From: Pelosinus sp. IPA-1
GTDB taxonomy: Bacteria; Bacillota; Negativicutes; DSM-13327
Assembly: GCF_030269905.1 (NCBI RefSeq)
Contig: NZ_BSVC01000005.1
Coordinates: 310,001 to 374,000, forward strand
Reading direction: 5' to 3'
Length of the DNA stretch: 64,000 nucleotides
The position numbers and the translations under genes are program-made. The notes below the pieces were generated by a model, which saw nothing but the letters and a program-made list of their open reading frames with translations, was not told the DNA's origin and searched no databases. Within the stretch, counting starts at the first letter, position 1. Each line of letters opens with the position of its first letter. This document shows positions 36,346-47,673 of the stretch, in pieces.

Positions 36346-36421
36346 TGGTGGCTCACCCGCGGCTCGAACGCGGGACACCCTGATTAAAAGTCAGGTGCTC
36401 TACCAACTGAGCTAGTGAACC
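36346..36421 (-). tRNA. tRNA-Lys (TTT), copy 2
   Basis: 76 nt with CCA; acceptor GGTTCAC/GTGAGCC; anticodon loop CTTTTAA gives TTT. Identical to 36767-36842. Confidence 0.95.
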
Positions 36422-36426
36422 AGAAA

Positions 36427-36502
<76 letters not shown>

Positions 36503-36508
36503 AAGTAA

Positions 36509-36584
36509 TGGCGACCCAGATCGGATTTGAACCGACGACCTCCGCCGTGACAGGGCGGCATTCTAACCGCTAAACTACTGGGCC
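36509..36584 (-). tRNA. tRNA-Asp (GTC)
   Basis: 76 nt with CCA; acceptor GGCCCAG/CTGGGTC and discriminator G, as usual for tRNA-Asp; anticodon loop CTGTCAC gives GTC. Confidence 0.95.
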
Positions 36585-36605
36585 ATATTAATTGTAAGAA
36601 CTAAA

Positions 36606-36681
<76 letters not shown>

Positions 36682-36685
36682 GTAT

Positions 36686-36760
36686 TGGTGACCCGTGGGG
36701 GAATCGAACCCCCGTTATCGCCGTGAAAGGGCGGTGTCTTGACCGCTTGACCAACGGGCC
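36686..36760 (-). tRNA. tRNA-Glu (TTC), copy 1
   Basis: Same sequence as 36265-36339. Second tRNA from the promoter end. Confidence 0.95.
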
Positions 36761-36766
36761 GTAAAA

Positions 36767-36842
36767 TGGTGGCTCACCCGCGGCTCGAACGCGGGACACC
36801 CTGATTAAAAGTCAGGTGCTCTACCAACTGAGCTAGTGAACC
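36767..36842 (-). tRNA. tRNA-Lys (TTT), copy 1
   Basis: Same sequence as 36346-36421. First tRNA of the transcript, about 15 nt after the predicted start site. Confidence 0.95.
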
Positions 36843-36863
36843 ACGTCGCTCTCACAAGATATG

Positions 36864-36892
36864 ATTATATAGCAATCCGTTCTTATTGTCAA
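36864..36892 (-). promoter_or_regulatory. Consensus sigma-A promoter of the tRNA cluster
   Basis: Minus strand TTGACA, 17-nt spacer, TATAAT: a perfect match to the housekeeping consensus. It drives the eight-tRNA operon Lys-Glu-Val-Asp-Phe-Lys-Glu-Val. Confidence 0.9.
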
Positions 36893-36968
36893 CTAGTTTA
36901 TTGTTGGTTTTAATGGATTTTATAATAAATTAGTTTGCAATAAGAAAAGTGTGTATTTGTTTTTGTAA

Positions 36969-37895
36969 TTATTGATCATCAGATAGGCAAAATTTCCTCT
37001 GCTTTTCAATAAAATCTTCGGCAGCATGATATCCTAATTTATTTAGACGATAATTCATCGCAGCTACCTCAATAATATTCGATAAGTTTCGCCCTGGGCG
37101 CACTGGAATTGTTTTACATGGTAATCCGACGCCTAGAATCTCATAATGTTCTTCTTCAAGACCTAGCCGATCATAGGCTTTGCCTTGTTGCCATTCTTCT
37201 AGACGAATAACTAAGTTTATCTTTTGGCTTGGTCTTACTGCACCAATACCAAATAATGCTCTCACATTTAAAATTCCGAGTCCTCTAACTTCCATAATAT
37301 GACGCAATACTTCGGGTGCACTACCAGTGAGTACATCTTCACCGCTGCGAATTACATCTACAGCGTCATCTGCTACTAAACGGTGACCGCGTTTGATAAG
37401 ATCCAATGCTGTTTCACTTTTTCCAATGCCACTTTCACCAATAATCAAAGTACCTACCCCATGCACATCAACCAGCACTGCATGAATGGTAGCACTTGGC
37501 GCTAGTCTACGTTCTAGGTAATCCGTTAACAACGCGATGAAACGTGTTGTTGGTAAGTGAGTCCGAAAAACTGGTAATTGACGGCTTACCGCCACTTGCA
37601 GCCATGCTTCGGGTAATTCTATATTACGGGTTATAATTAAACAAGGAAAATGTAACTTAATAAACGCATGCCACCGTTCATCTGCTACATTTATAGGCAG
37701 GGTGTCTAAAAATGCTGTTTCTGTTGTGCCGATTACTTGAATACGCTGCTCATCGAAATATTGTAAATATCCAGCCAAAACAAGTCCTGGCCGATTAATA
37801 TCAGGTACTTTAACAGGGCCATCAAGAACGCAATCCTTATCCACTGCAGTAAGACAAAAATAATCAGCAATTTCTTTTAACAACAAATTCGGCAT
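36969..37895 (-). CDS. hprK: HPr kinase/phosphorylase
   Basis: 308 residues from the ATG behind AGGTAGGTG; a GTG three codons earlier lies within the SD. N-terminal regulatory domain, then the P-loop GESGIGKSETALDLIKRGH (about residue 150), the DDAVDV acidic site, and the family signature RPGRNLSNIIEVAAMNYRLN near the C-terminus. It phosphorylates and dephosphorylates Ser46 of HPr or Crh for carbon control. It is not next to lgt or ptsH here, but 26 nt after purA on the same strand. Confidence 0.95.
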   Translation of the reverse strand: MPNLLLKEIADYFCLTAVDKDCVLDGPVKVPDINRPGLVLAGYLQYFDEQRIQVIGTTETAFLDTLPINVADERWHAFIKLHFPCLIITRNIELPEAWLQVAVSRQLPVFRTHLPTTRFIALLTDYLERRLAPSATIHAVLVDVHGVGTLIIGESGIGKSETALDLIKRGHRLVADDAVDVIRSGEDVLTGSAPEVLRHIMEVRGLGILNVRALFGIGAVRPSQKINLVIRLEEWQQGKAYDRLGLEEEHYEILGVGLPCKTIPVRPGRNLSNIIEVAAMNYRLNKLGYHAAEDFIEKQRKFCLSDDQ

Positions 37896-37930
37896 TTTTA
37901 TCACCTACCTATCGCTACTATATTTGATTT

Positions 37931-39223
<1,293 letters not shown>

Positions 39224-39320
39224 TCACCCTTCCCATCTTTTTTAAATAATGTTGCCAAGAATTAAATGCTTATGTTTAATGTACCTGAATTCTTGACCTA
39301 TTTTCTATAAAAATTATTAT

Positions 39321-40613
39321 CTACAAACCAAATCTAGCCATGATGGTGTCAATATGGCGAAGATAATAGGAGTACTCAAAACAAGCGTCAATTTCTTCTG
39401 GTGATAAATATTTCTTAACGTCTTCATCCTTGGTAATATTGGTTTTAAAATCGGCACCTTCCATCCATTTGGCCATGGCATTGCGTTGTACCCAGCGGTA
39501 AGCATCTTCTCTTACTACGCCTTTACTTACTAGTGCCAATAAAATACGCTGGCTGAAAATAAGTCCGCCTGTTTTTTCAATATTTGCTTGCATAGTTTCT
39601 GGATACACTAATAATTTGTCGACAATGTTTGTAAACTTTTTCAACATATAATCTACCAATGCAAAACTATCAGGCAAAATCACACGTTCTACAGAGGAAT
39701 GAGTAATATCTCTTTCGTGCCATAAAGATACATTCTCTAAAGCAGCGACTGCATTCCCTCGTACTACCCGTGCTAGGCCAGCTACGCGCTCACAAGTAAT
39801 TGGATTGCGTTTATGAGGCATTGCAGAGGATCCTTTTTGGCCTGGGTGGAAATATTCTTCTACTTCTCGTATATCTGTCCGTTGTAAGTTACGAACCTCG
39901 GTCGCAAATTTATCTAAGGAGCTGGCAATTACAGCTAAGGTAGTCATTAACTCAGCATGACGATCTCTTTGAATAACTTGAGTTGCCAATTTTGCAGGTT
40001 TTATGCCCATTTTTTCACAGATGTAAGCTTCTACGGCAGGATCGATATTCGCATATGTACCTACTGCTCCTGACACTTTACCAACAGAAACGGTTTCTTT
40101 AGCGCGTTTCATACGTTCAATATTTCGTTCCGTCTCATCTAACCACAATGCAAATTTAAGCCCTAATGTAATGGGTTCCGCATGGATACCATGGGTACGG
40201 CCAATCATAACCGTATTTTTATGTTCTGCTGCCCGGCGACGTAAAACTTGGCGGAAAGCCTCTAAATCTGCGAGTATAATGTCAGATGCTTCTTTCATCA
40301 TAGATCCTAATGCTGTATCTTTTACGTCTGTGGAGGTTAACCCTTTATGAATATATTTGGCTTCATCACCAACGTTTTCAGCAACGGCTTGCAAAAATGC
40401 TAATATATCATGATGTGTTTCTTCTTCAATCTCTCTTAAACGCTTCATTGAAAATTTAGCTTTATCACGAATTACTGGTACGGCTTCTGCTGGAATCTGC
40501 CCCAATTCTCCCATAATCTCAGCTGCATGGATTTCAACCTTTAAAATGGTTTGAAATTCATTCTCTTCAGTCCAAATACGTCCCATTTCAGGATAGGTAT
40601 AACGAGTAATCAT
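39321..40613 (-). CDS. purB: Adenylosuccinate lyase
   Basis: 430 residues of the fumarase/aspartase superfamily, with the signature SSAMPHKRNPI, the THGIHAEPITLG substrate region and HKGLTSTDVKDT. Acts twice in purine synthesis (SAICAR and adenylosuccinate cleavage). Its upstream region holds a cluster of DnaA-box-like 9-mers. Confidence 0.97.
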   Translation of the reverse strand: MITRYTYPEMGRIWTEENEFQTILKVEIHAAEIMGELGQIPAEAVPVIRDKAKFSMKRLREIEEETHHDILAFLQAVAENVGDEAKYIHKGLTSTDVKDTALGSMMKEASDIILADLEAFRQVLRRRAAEHKNTVMIGRTHGIHAEPITLGLKFALWLDETERNIERMKRAKETVSVGKVSGAVGTYANIDPAVEAYICEKMGIKPAKLATQVIQRDRHAELMTTLAVIASSLDKFATEVRNLQRTDIREVEEYFHPGQKGSSAMPHKRNPITCERVAGLARVVRGNAVAALENVSLWHERDITHSSVERVILPDSFALVDYMLKKFTNIVDKLLVYPETMQANIEKTGGLIFSQRILLALVSKGVVREDAYRWVQRNAMAKWMEGADFKTNITKDEDVKKYLSPEEIDACFEYSYYLRHIDTIMARFGL

Positions 40614-40661
40614 CTTACATTCTCTCCTTCAAATCATAGTAGGTACTATTTATGTATAAAT

Positions 40662-40718
40662 TTATCTACATTAGTTATCAACAAACTGTGGATAACTTTG
40701 TTGATAAGTTGTTTATAA
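40662..40718. promoter_or_regulatory. Cluster of DnaA-box-like 9-mers
   Basis: Within 57 bp upstream of purB: TTATCTACA (40662), TTATCAACA (40675), reverse-strand TTATCCACA (40687-40695, exact consensus), reverse-strand TTATCAACA (40699-40707), and reverse-strand TTATAAACA (40710-40718). Dense and AT-rich; may bind DnaA and regulate purB or titrate DnaA. Confidence 0.65.
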
Positions 40719-40978
40719 ATTAAATGCCTTTTTATTTTGCCCTAGATCAAGAAATTCACTCATAATAGTCATAGAGGACATTCAGAAGTTCAAATCTAGA
40801 TTTTTTCCCTTACATATCATAGCACTTGGTAGTTATCGTGTCAATGACTTTATCGAATGTTTTCTCATTTTGACCTTTTATTGTTCGGGTTTTTTGAGGA
40901 AATCGATACTCGATCTACGCATTATAATTGAATCCCACTTACAGCTAGAGAAGTTTAGACCTGGTTTCTGGCAAATCT

Positions 40979-43642
40979 TTATTTCTTCAACTCTTGATTT
41001 ACGATGGTCTTACCGCTTCGCTCTAAAATCTCCACAAATCCTTGATCACCATTTACCCTTATCTTATCTCCATCTTTAATTAACATTGTTGCATCATCCA
41101 CCCCCACTACTGCTGGAATACCATATTCGCGAGCAACGACTGCCCCATGAGTCATTAAACCTCCCACCTCAGTGACAATTGCAATTGCAGACTGAAATAA
41201 AGGGGTCCAACCTGGATCGGTATGGGGCGCAACAAGAATTTCACCTGTATGTAAAACAGCATTTTCTGCCCTTAGAATGACGCGAGCAATTCCCTCAGCG
41301 ACTCCAGCTGATACTGGACTGCCCACTAATGTTCCCTCTGGAATATTGCCTCTATATGGAGGAACAATAACAATCTCGCCTTCGCTTGTCATTACCCTCG
41401 GTGGTTTTAATTTTTGGTGCCATTGATACTCCTCTTTGCGCTTAGTAAGCTTTTCAGAAACATTCTCGATACATTCACCTTCTAGTACTTGAATTAATTC
41501 CTCTAAGCTTAAAAAGTAGACATCTTCCGCCTTTTCCAAAACTCCTTTTTGGGCCAGCTCATTTGCTTCTGCCATAATTGCCTTTTTACATTCGCCCATA
41601 ACTGTGACTAATAAAAATTTATGGTGTTCCCGCAGCCCTCCGACATTCCGAAATACGCTAATTAGGCGGGACACTAACTTTGTTTTAAAGTAGTTTCCCT
41701 CTGCAGAATTTAGAATACGCTGAGCAGCCTCTTTCGCTTCTTTTTCGCCTTCAGCAAACCGAAGCCGGTGTTCACCTGGCTTGACACTCTGTATATGACT
41801 AAACAATGCAGACATCAATTGCGTTGGTTCTTCATTCCATCGGGGATTGGTCAGATCAATCTCACCAGCACATCTCATTCCATATGTAGCAATAAAACTC
41901 TCAAAGGCACTTTTAAAAGTCTCTCCTCCCGCCAGATCAGTAAACCCCAAATAGAAAGTTTGATCCTGCGCAGTCTTTAAATATTCTTGAACTTCAGGAA
42001 ACTCACGAAGAAGGTCTGCCAGATCGCCCAGTTCTAAACCCATTTCGCTGGTAACATTTCCTGGCAGGGACATGTTTAACTTACTAAGATCTGCTTTACT
42101 GCCAAACATCCGAACAAGAATTTTTCCCAATAAGGCATGTGCAATAATTCCTGGAACAATGTAAGGAAGAATTCCATGCATAATGTCAGGATATAAAATG
42201 GTCTCCAACTGCTGCTGTACTACTCTTATACGTTGCGCTCCCTCTACTGTGCTAAGCGCTTCCTTTGTCTGAGCTACTTTATTTTGCATAAATTTTTCAA
42301 TTACAAGTTTAGTTATTTTCGGATCACTTTTTCGAAGATTGTACCACGCTTTTTTGATAAGGGGTCCTACTATTTTGTGAATGAAGGTAAGACCATTTTT
42401 TTCTGCTGGATGATGTCCTGCAAGAAACTCCTCACGTTTGACAACGACATCTAAAGCTCGGCTCATAGCTTCATCAGCATTGGTTACGATTTTTGGGAAG
42501 ATACTACGTACTATTTTATAGTAGAGCACCTTCGTAAGATCAAGAAAAATTCTTCCTCCTGCTTCTACGAATATATTAGCTGGAAATACCGTCCTTAAAA
42601 CCGATAAACCAAGAGGTTTCATAGCATCCGTCATCATTTGAACGTGACCAAAAGATAGTAACACTCTCACAGGTTGCTTTGGAATATCTGGCAAGGGATA
42701 CAAAGTCGTAATAGGACGGCTCTGCACTATATAAAATTCACCCTTTGCCAAACAAAATTCAATATCCTGCGGCACTTCATAATGCTCTTCAATTCTTTTT
42801 CCTAATGCAGCAAGTTTAATAATATGCTGATCCGTTAGAGCTTGCTGTTCTTGCTGTGCTGGTGGTAACTCTTTTGTAAAGGTACCACCTTCGGGCAGCG
42901 GATAAATAGCGAGTTTCTTTTGTGCTATCTTTTTGCTAATAATAGTTTTATTTTTGACTTTGTACAGGTCAGCAGATACCATACCAGATACAAGGGCTTC
43001 TCCCAAACCAAAACTTGCATCGATAGAAGTCACGGTACGATTTCCATTTACAGGATCGGCTGTGAACATAATCCCAGAAATATCAGGAGTAACCATTTGC
43101 TGAACAACAATTGATAGATAGACATCCCTATGGTCAAAACCATTTTTGGCACGATAAGCAATGGCTCGATCGGTAAATAAAGAAGCCCAGCATTTGCGGA
43201 CATGTTCTAGAATTTCATCCTTGCCTTTGATGTTCAAATAGGTATCCTGCTGTCCCGCAAAGGAGGCATTTGGTAAATCCTCGGCAGTAGCGCTGGAACG
43301 AATTGCATAGGAATAATCTAGTCCCTGTTTATTTACTGCTTGAATTACGGCATTTCTTATTTGAATGGGTATCGCTAAATTCTCTAAATGGCTACGAATA
43401 CTTTCCCCCAATTCTCTTAGTTGTTCTAAATTAGCTGGATTACTAGCTTCTAGTGCTGCGAAAAATTCCTCCATTCGAGAACTCGTTTTAATAAATTCTC
43501 TATAGGCATAAGTCGTAATGCAAAAGCCACCAGGTACTGGTAAACCAGCCTGGGTCATTTCACCAAGATTTGCCCCCTTGCCGCCAACGTAGGGCAAACT
43601 GGAACGATTTATTTGATCAAAATAAAGTACGTATTGACTCAT
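40979..43642 (-). CDS. Rifampicin-phosphotransferase-like PEP-utilising enzyme
   Basis: 887 residues. N-terminal ATP-grasp domain of the PPDK/PEP synthase type (YVGGKGANLGEMTQAGLPVP; SSATAEDLPNASFAGQQDTY; DIEFCLAKGEFYIVQSRP), a large alpha-helical middle (about 340-760), and a C-terminal swivelling phospho-histidine domain with GGLMTHGAVVAREYG, catalytic His about 832. The PEP/pyruvate TIM barrel of true PEP synthases should follow the His domain; the protein instead ends 55 residues after it. This order and length match rifamycin-inactivating phosphotransferases (Listeria/Bacillus RPH type) rather than PpsA. Real substrate not provable here. Confidence 0.82.
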   Translation of the reverse strand: MSQYVLYFDQINRSSLPYVGGKGANLGEMTQAGLPVPGGFCITTYAYREFIKTSSRMEEFFAALEASNPANLEQLRELGESIRSHLENLAIPIQIRNAVIQAVNKQGLDYSYAIRSSATAEDLPNASFAGQQDTYLNIKGKDEILEHVRKCWASLFTDRAIAYRAKNGFDHRDVYLSIVVQQMVTPDISGIMFTADPVNGNRTVTSIDASFGLGEALVSGMVSADLYKVKNKTIISKKIAQKKLAIYPLPEGGTFTKELPPAQQEQQALTDQHIIKLAALGKRIEEHYEVPQDIEFCLAKGEFYIVQSRPITTLYPLPDIPKQPVRVLLSFGHVQMMTDAMKPLGLSVLRTVFPANIFVEAGGRIFLDLTKVLYYKIVRSIFPKIVTNADEAMSRALDVVVKREEFLAGHHPAEKNGLTFIHKIVGPLIKKAWYNLRKSDPKITKLVIEKFMQNKVAQTKEALSTVEGAQRIRVVQQQLETILYPDIMHGILPYIVPGIIAHALLGKILVRMFGSKADLSKLNMSLPGNVTSEMGLELGDLADLLREFPEVQEYLKTAQDQTFYLGFTDLAGGETFKSAFESFIATYGMRCAGEIDLTNPRWNEEPTQLMSALFSHIQSVKPGEHRLRFAEGEKEAKEAAQRILNSAEGNYFKTKLVSRLISVFRNVGGLREHHKFLLVTVMGECKKAIMAEANELAQKGVLEKAEDVYFLSLEELIQVLEGECIENVSEKLTKRKEEYQWHQKLKPPRVMTSEGEIVIVPPYRGNIPEGTLVGSPVSAGVAEGIARVILRAENAVLHTGEILVAPHTDPGWTPLFQSAIAIVTEVGGLMTHGAVVAREYGIPAVVGVDDATMLIKDGDKIRVNGDQGFVEILERSGKTIVNQELKK

Positions 43643-43763
43643 AGCAAACGATACCTCCCTATATAGGCTGTGCTGTCATATGTAATTATATCTTGTCCAA
43701 TGGCTAGTAAGCATATCCTCTAGCGCTATCTTACATCAATACATAGGGACGGCCTAATATCCG

Positions 43764-43796
43764 AAAAAAAGGGAGACGAAAATTCGTCTCCCTTTT
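43764..43796. terminator. Bidirectional terminator downstream of dnaB
   Basis: AAAAAAAGGGAGACGAA-AA-TTCGTCTCCCTTTT, between dnaB and the RPH-like gene. No other feature is seen in 43643-43876. Confidence 0.92.
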
Positions 43797-43876
43797 CATA
43801 CCTGCAAATTAAATTTACGATTACTTCGCAATCTATTGATAGAATAATTCCATTTTGCGGTAATATTATACACCCG

Positions 43877-45211
43877 TTACCCTGGTAATTTAGATAAATC
43901 ACTAAACTTGGTAAATTGTTTGTGAAAGAATAATTGAACTGTGTCTACAGGGCCATTACGATGTTTCGCGATGATAACTTCTGTAATATTCTTCTTATCA
44001 CTATCTGGATTGTAATAATCGTCGCGATACAAAAAAGCAACGATATCAGCATCCTGCTCTAATGAGCCTGATTCTCTTAAATCACTAAGCATCGGTTTCT
44101 TTACCTGTCTAGACTCTACACTACGACTGAGCTGAGATAATGCAATGACCGGAACATTAATTTCTCTCGCTAAAGCTTTTAGGGAACGAGATATTTCAGA
44201 AATTTCTTGTTGGCGATTCTCACCGCCCTTACCCTTGCCACTCCCTTGCATTAGCTGTAAATAATCGATAATAATTAGTTGCAAATCATATTCAATTTTA
44301 AGCCTTCTCGCCTTTGAGCGCATTTCCATTACCGTAATACCTGCAGTATCATCGATAAAGATAGGCGCAGCGGACAATCGATCGGCTCCGCTCACCAGTT
44401 TGGTCCAATCCTTAGCTTCTAGTTCGCCAATTCTAAGCCGCTGAGAATCAATAGCTGATTCAGCGCATAACATACGTTGTACCAATTGCTCCTTCGACAT
44501 TTCTAGGCTGAAAAATGCCACTGCCTTTTTTTCGGCAATGCCGATATGCTGAGCAATGTTCAGAACAAAGGCGGTCTTTCCCATACTGGGACGTGCTGCA
44601 ATAAGAATTAGATCTGAGGGCTGCAAGCCGGATGTTAATCGATCTAAATCTTTAAATCCTGTAGCAAGACCAGTGATACTGCCTTTCGATGCGTACAACT
44701 GCTCAATTTTATTGAAGGCTTCAAATATAATGCTCTTAATTGGAGTAAAGTCTCCACCCATCTTACGACTAGAGACGGCCAATATCATTTTTTCAGCACT
44801 ATCTAATATGCCGGTAACTTCTTCACTACCTTCATATCCCATACCAGCAATATTGGTAGCTGCATTGATTAATTGCCTTAATAGGGCTTTTTCTTCTACT
44901 ATTCTAGCGTGATAAAGTACATTTGCTGCCGTAGGTACGCTGTTTGCCAGTGAGGTTACATATGCAATTCCCCCAGCTGCCTCAAGCTTATCTTCTTTAC
45001 GCAAAAACTCAATCACAGTAACCATATCTACTGCATCATTTTTATTAAAGAGTTCTATCATAGCATTGTAAATCAATCGATGGGCTTCCCTGTAATAATC
45101 TTCTGACCGCAATAGTTCAGCGACCTTTGATATCGCCTCTCGCTCAATTAACATTGCTCCAAGAACCGCTTGCTCTGCTTCTACGTTCTGTGGTGGTATT
45201 CTATCTAACAA
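43877..45211 (-). CDS. dnaB: Replicative DNA helicase
   Basis: 444 residues from TTG with GGGGGAGG upstream. N-terminal DnaB domain (PPQNVEAEQAVLGAMLIE), linker, RecA-like motor with Walker A in AARPSMGKTAFVLNIA, DnaB motif ESAIDSQRLRIGE, Walker B LIIIDYLQLMQ and RDSRESGSLEQDAD-type end (seen as LRESGSLEQDADIVAFLYRD). No intein. Hexameric fork helicase; gene order lonC-dnaB and rplI nearby is standard. Confidence 0.97.
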   Translation of the reverse strand: MLDRIPPQNVEAEQAVLGAMLIEREAISKVAELLRSEDYYREAHRLIYNAMIELFNKNDAVDMVTVIEFLRKEDKLEAAGGIAYVTSLANSVPTAANVLYHARIVEEKALLRQLINAATNIAGMGYEGSEEVTGILDSAEKMILAVSSRKMGGDFTPIKSIIFEAFNKIEQLYASKGSITGLATGFKDLDRLTSGLQPSDLILIAARPSMGKTAFVLNIAQHIGIAEKKAVAFFSLEMSKEQLVQRMLCAESAIDSQRLRIGELEAKDWTKLVSGADRLSAAPIFIDDTAGITVMEMRSKARRLKIEYDLQLIIIDYLQLMQGSGKGKGGENRQQEISEISRSLKALAREINVPVIALSQLSRSVESRQVKKPMLSDLRESGSLEQDADIVAFLYRDDYYNPDSDKKNITEVIIAKHRNGPVDTVQLFFHKQFTKFSDLSKLPG

Positions 45212-45235
45212 TAAATTTTACCTCCCCCCATACCC

Positions 45236-47164
45236 TTATGCGCTTTTTTGTTCCGTTTCAATTAATAGAATCGCTAATGCTTCTTCTACATCATCCACGG
45301 GACAAATCGTTAAGCCCAAATGTCCTTGGGGAATATCCTTCTCGTTTTCTTTGGGAATAATCATGGTAGTGACACCAGCTTGTTTTGCGCCATAAGCTTT
45401 TTCAAATACACCGCCTACCGCTTTCACTTTACCTTGGATGGATATTTCACCTGTCACTGCCACATCTTGTCTAATAGCTCTTCCGGTAATTGCTGAAATA
45501 ATAGCAGCCAAAATTCCTGTACCTGCTGATGGACCATCAATACGTCCACCACCAATTATATTTATATGAATATCATAATTTGCTAAGTCTTCTCCCGTTA
45601 TCTTTCGCACTACAGCTGCTGCATTGAAGACCGAATCCTTCGCCATGCTGCCTGCTGTATCATTAAAACGCATACGGCCTTTACCTTTTTCTGTTGCAGC
45701 AAAGGATACCGCTTCAATTTCTATAACGGAACCAAGATAACCAGAAACACCTAAGCCAAAGACTTTGCCTACTTCTCCAGTCTCGCCAGCTTTCATACTG
45801 ACAAAAGGCGTTAAGCGACTAACCTGAACTACTTTGTAGACATCTTCCTTCGTAATAACTACAGTATCTCGTTCTCCTTCTCGATACAAAGCAAGTCCAA
45901 AGGCATCTGATAAAATATTAATGGCCTTACGACCTTCGATTGTGTATTCACTAATCAAAGCTGGGACATCTGGATCTAAGGTAACACCTAATTTGATGGC
46001 AGCGTTATAGACGATTTCTTCAATATGTTTTGGTGTTAACGGTTCAAAGTAAATCTCAGCACAGCGGGACCTAATCGCTGGATTAATATCAGAAGCATCG
46101 CGCGTGGTAGCACCAATCAGAATAAAATCGGCAGGTGCACCATCTTCAAATAGCTTCTTAATGTATTTGGGAACATTTGGGTCCGATGGATCATAATAGG
46201 CTGAATCAAAAGAAACCCGTTTATCTTCTAATACTTTAAGCAGCTTATTTTGCAGCATTGCATCCATTTCACCAATTTCATCAATAAATAAAATACCACC
46301 ATGAGCATCCGTCGCTAAACCAGGCTTAGGTTCAGGAACTCCAGTTTCTGCCAAATCTCTCCGGGCCCCTTGGTATATTGGATCATGAACAGATCCTAAC
46401 AATGGATTTGTCATACCCCTAGAGTCCCACCTAAGAGTCGTGCCATCAACTTCAACAAACGGAGCATCCTTGGCAAATGGGGTAAACTTAAGTCCCTTGG
46501 CAGCTTCTAATACTAAACGAGCAGCTGTTGTTTTACCAACGCCTGGTGGTCCATATAGAATAAGATGCTGAGGATAAGGGGATGCCAATTTTGAGCTTAA
46601 AGCTTCTACTGCCCTCTCTTGTCCAACTATCTCACCTAAAGTACTTGGGCGAGTCATTTCCATTGCCGATTTCGTCAGTTTCTTTTGTTCTAGTACTTCT
46701 AAAGAAGCATATTTTTTTAACGTTTGCGGATTCTCAACATTATTTTCCTCTTCCTTGAGAACTTGCATTTTAATTTCTCTAACATATTCTTGATGGCGTT
46801 CTTCCATTTTTTCATTAATTTTTTTATCCAAGCGGTCTTCTAACGTTCGACGTGCCATTACATCGGCTAGCTCTTCTTCTACTTCTCCAAGGATTTGCGG
46901 TATCTCTTGTAGTGTAGGAACTTTCTCAATCGTTGGATCTTCGAAAACCAATTTCTGCAAAGCCAAAACTCGGTCTCCTATTTTATCTGAGTTCATTAAA
47001 GATATCGCATCTAACTTTACAGCCTTTAATACCACTTTATCAGACCCTATCACACCAGAATACATGTCGTATAAAGCCGATACCTGACGCTTCAATTGTT
47101 CATCGACGGTTGCTTTACTCAACCCCCGTCGATAAGGAATTAACTTGTTAAAAAAGTTTTTCAT
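45236..47164 (-). CDS. lonC: Lon-family ATP-dependent protease, LonC (spore type)
   Basis: 642 residues. There is no classical Lon N-domain; instead a short helical start and a coiled coil (about 95-150), then an AAA+ module with Walker A LYGPPGVGKTTAARLV and Walker B ILFIDEIGEMD, carrying an insertion around 240-330. The Lon protease domain has Ser about 546 in DGPSAGTG and Lys about 589 in GGVFEKAYGAKQAG. This domain make-up matches the spore_lon_C group. Stands between rplI and dnaB as in related genomes. Confidence 0.92.
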   Translation of the reverse strand: MKNFFNKLIPYRRGLSKATVDEQLKRQVSALYDMYSGVIGSDKVVLKAVKLDAISLMNSDKIGDRVLALQKLVFEDPTIEKVPTLQEIPQILGEVEEELADVMARRTLEDRLDKKINEKMEERHQEYVREIKMQVLKEEENNVENPQTLKKYASLEVLEQKKLTKSAMEMTRPSTLGEIVGQERAVEALSSKLASPYPQHLILYGPPGVGKTTAARLVLEAAKGLKFTPFAKDAPFVEVDGTTLRWDSRGMTNPLLGSVHDPIYQGARRDLAETGVPEPKPGLATDAHGGILFIDEIGEMDAMLQNKLLKVLEDKRVSFDSAYYDPSDPNVPKYIKKLFEDGAPADFILIGATTRDASDINPAIRSRCAEIYFEPLTPKHIEEIVYNAAIKLGVTLDPDVPALISEYTIEGRKAINILSDAFGLALYREGERDTVVITKEDVYKVVQVSRLTPFVSMKAGETGEVGKVFGLGVSGYLGSVIEIEAVSFAATEKGKGRMRFNDTAGSMAKDSVFNAAAVVRKITGEDLANYDIHINIIGGGRIDGPSAGTGILAAIISAITGRAIRQDVAVTGEISIQGKVKAVGGVFEKAYGAKQAGVTTMIIPKENEKDIPQGHLGLTICPVDDVEEALAILLIETEQKSA

Positions 47165-47226
47165 ATACTAATCCTTTCTAATTCCCTTCTGTAGGGAAGC
47201 AAGAACATACATAACCAATGCTCCTG

Positions 47227-47673
47227 CTACTTAGCAATAATATGAACCTGTATCTTGGCACTGACTTCAGGATGTAGTTTTATAGATACAGGGTATGTAC
47301 CGAGAGACTTTATTGCGTCCTTCAGATCAATTTTCCGCTTATCCATTTCAATCTTATGCTGAGCCAGCAATGCATCTGCAATATCCTTACTGGCGACAGA
47401 ACCAAATAACTTGCCGCCTTCTCCCATCTTGACACCAATCGTTACTTCAACCTTTGCCATTTGTGCTGCCAAAAGGTTGGCTTCATCTAGTGCTCTTTGC
47501 AATTTACGTTCTTCCGATGCTTTTTGCTGGCTGGCATTATTCACATTAGAAGCGGTTGCTGGAATTGCTAGTTTTTGAGCCAATAAATAGTTACGTGCAT
47601 ACCCTTCTGAAACCTCTATAATTTCACCTTTTTTACCTAATTTTTTAACTTCTTGTTGTAGAATTACTTTCAT
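47227..47673 (-). CDS. rplI: 50S ribosomal protein L9
   Basis: 148 residues from the ATG behind GGAGAG. N-terminal signature VILQQEVKKLGKKGEIIEVSEGYARNYL-type (positions 3-30), the long connecting helix (NNASQQKASEERKLQRALDE) and the C-terminal rRNA-binding domain. Its first codons overlap the end of gdpP by 29 nt, implying coupled translation. Confidence 0.97.
   Translation of the reverse strand: MKVILQQEVKKLGKKGEIIEVSEGYARNYLLAQKLAIPATASNVNNASQQKASEERKLQRALDEANLLAAQMAKVEVTIGVKMGEGGKLFGSVASKDIADALLAQHKIEMDKRKIDLKDAIKSLGTYPVSIKLHPEVSAKIQVHIIAK

Noticed and set aside
40979-43642. Phosphoenolpyruvate synthase (PpsA)
   Set aside because: The His domain is terminal and the PEP/pyruvate-binding barrel is absent; an RPH-type enzyme fits better.
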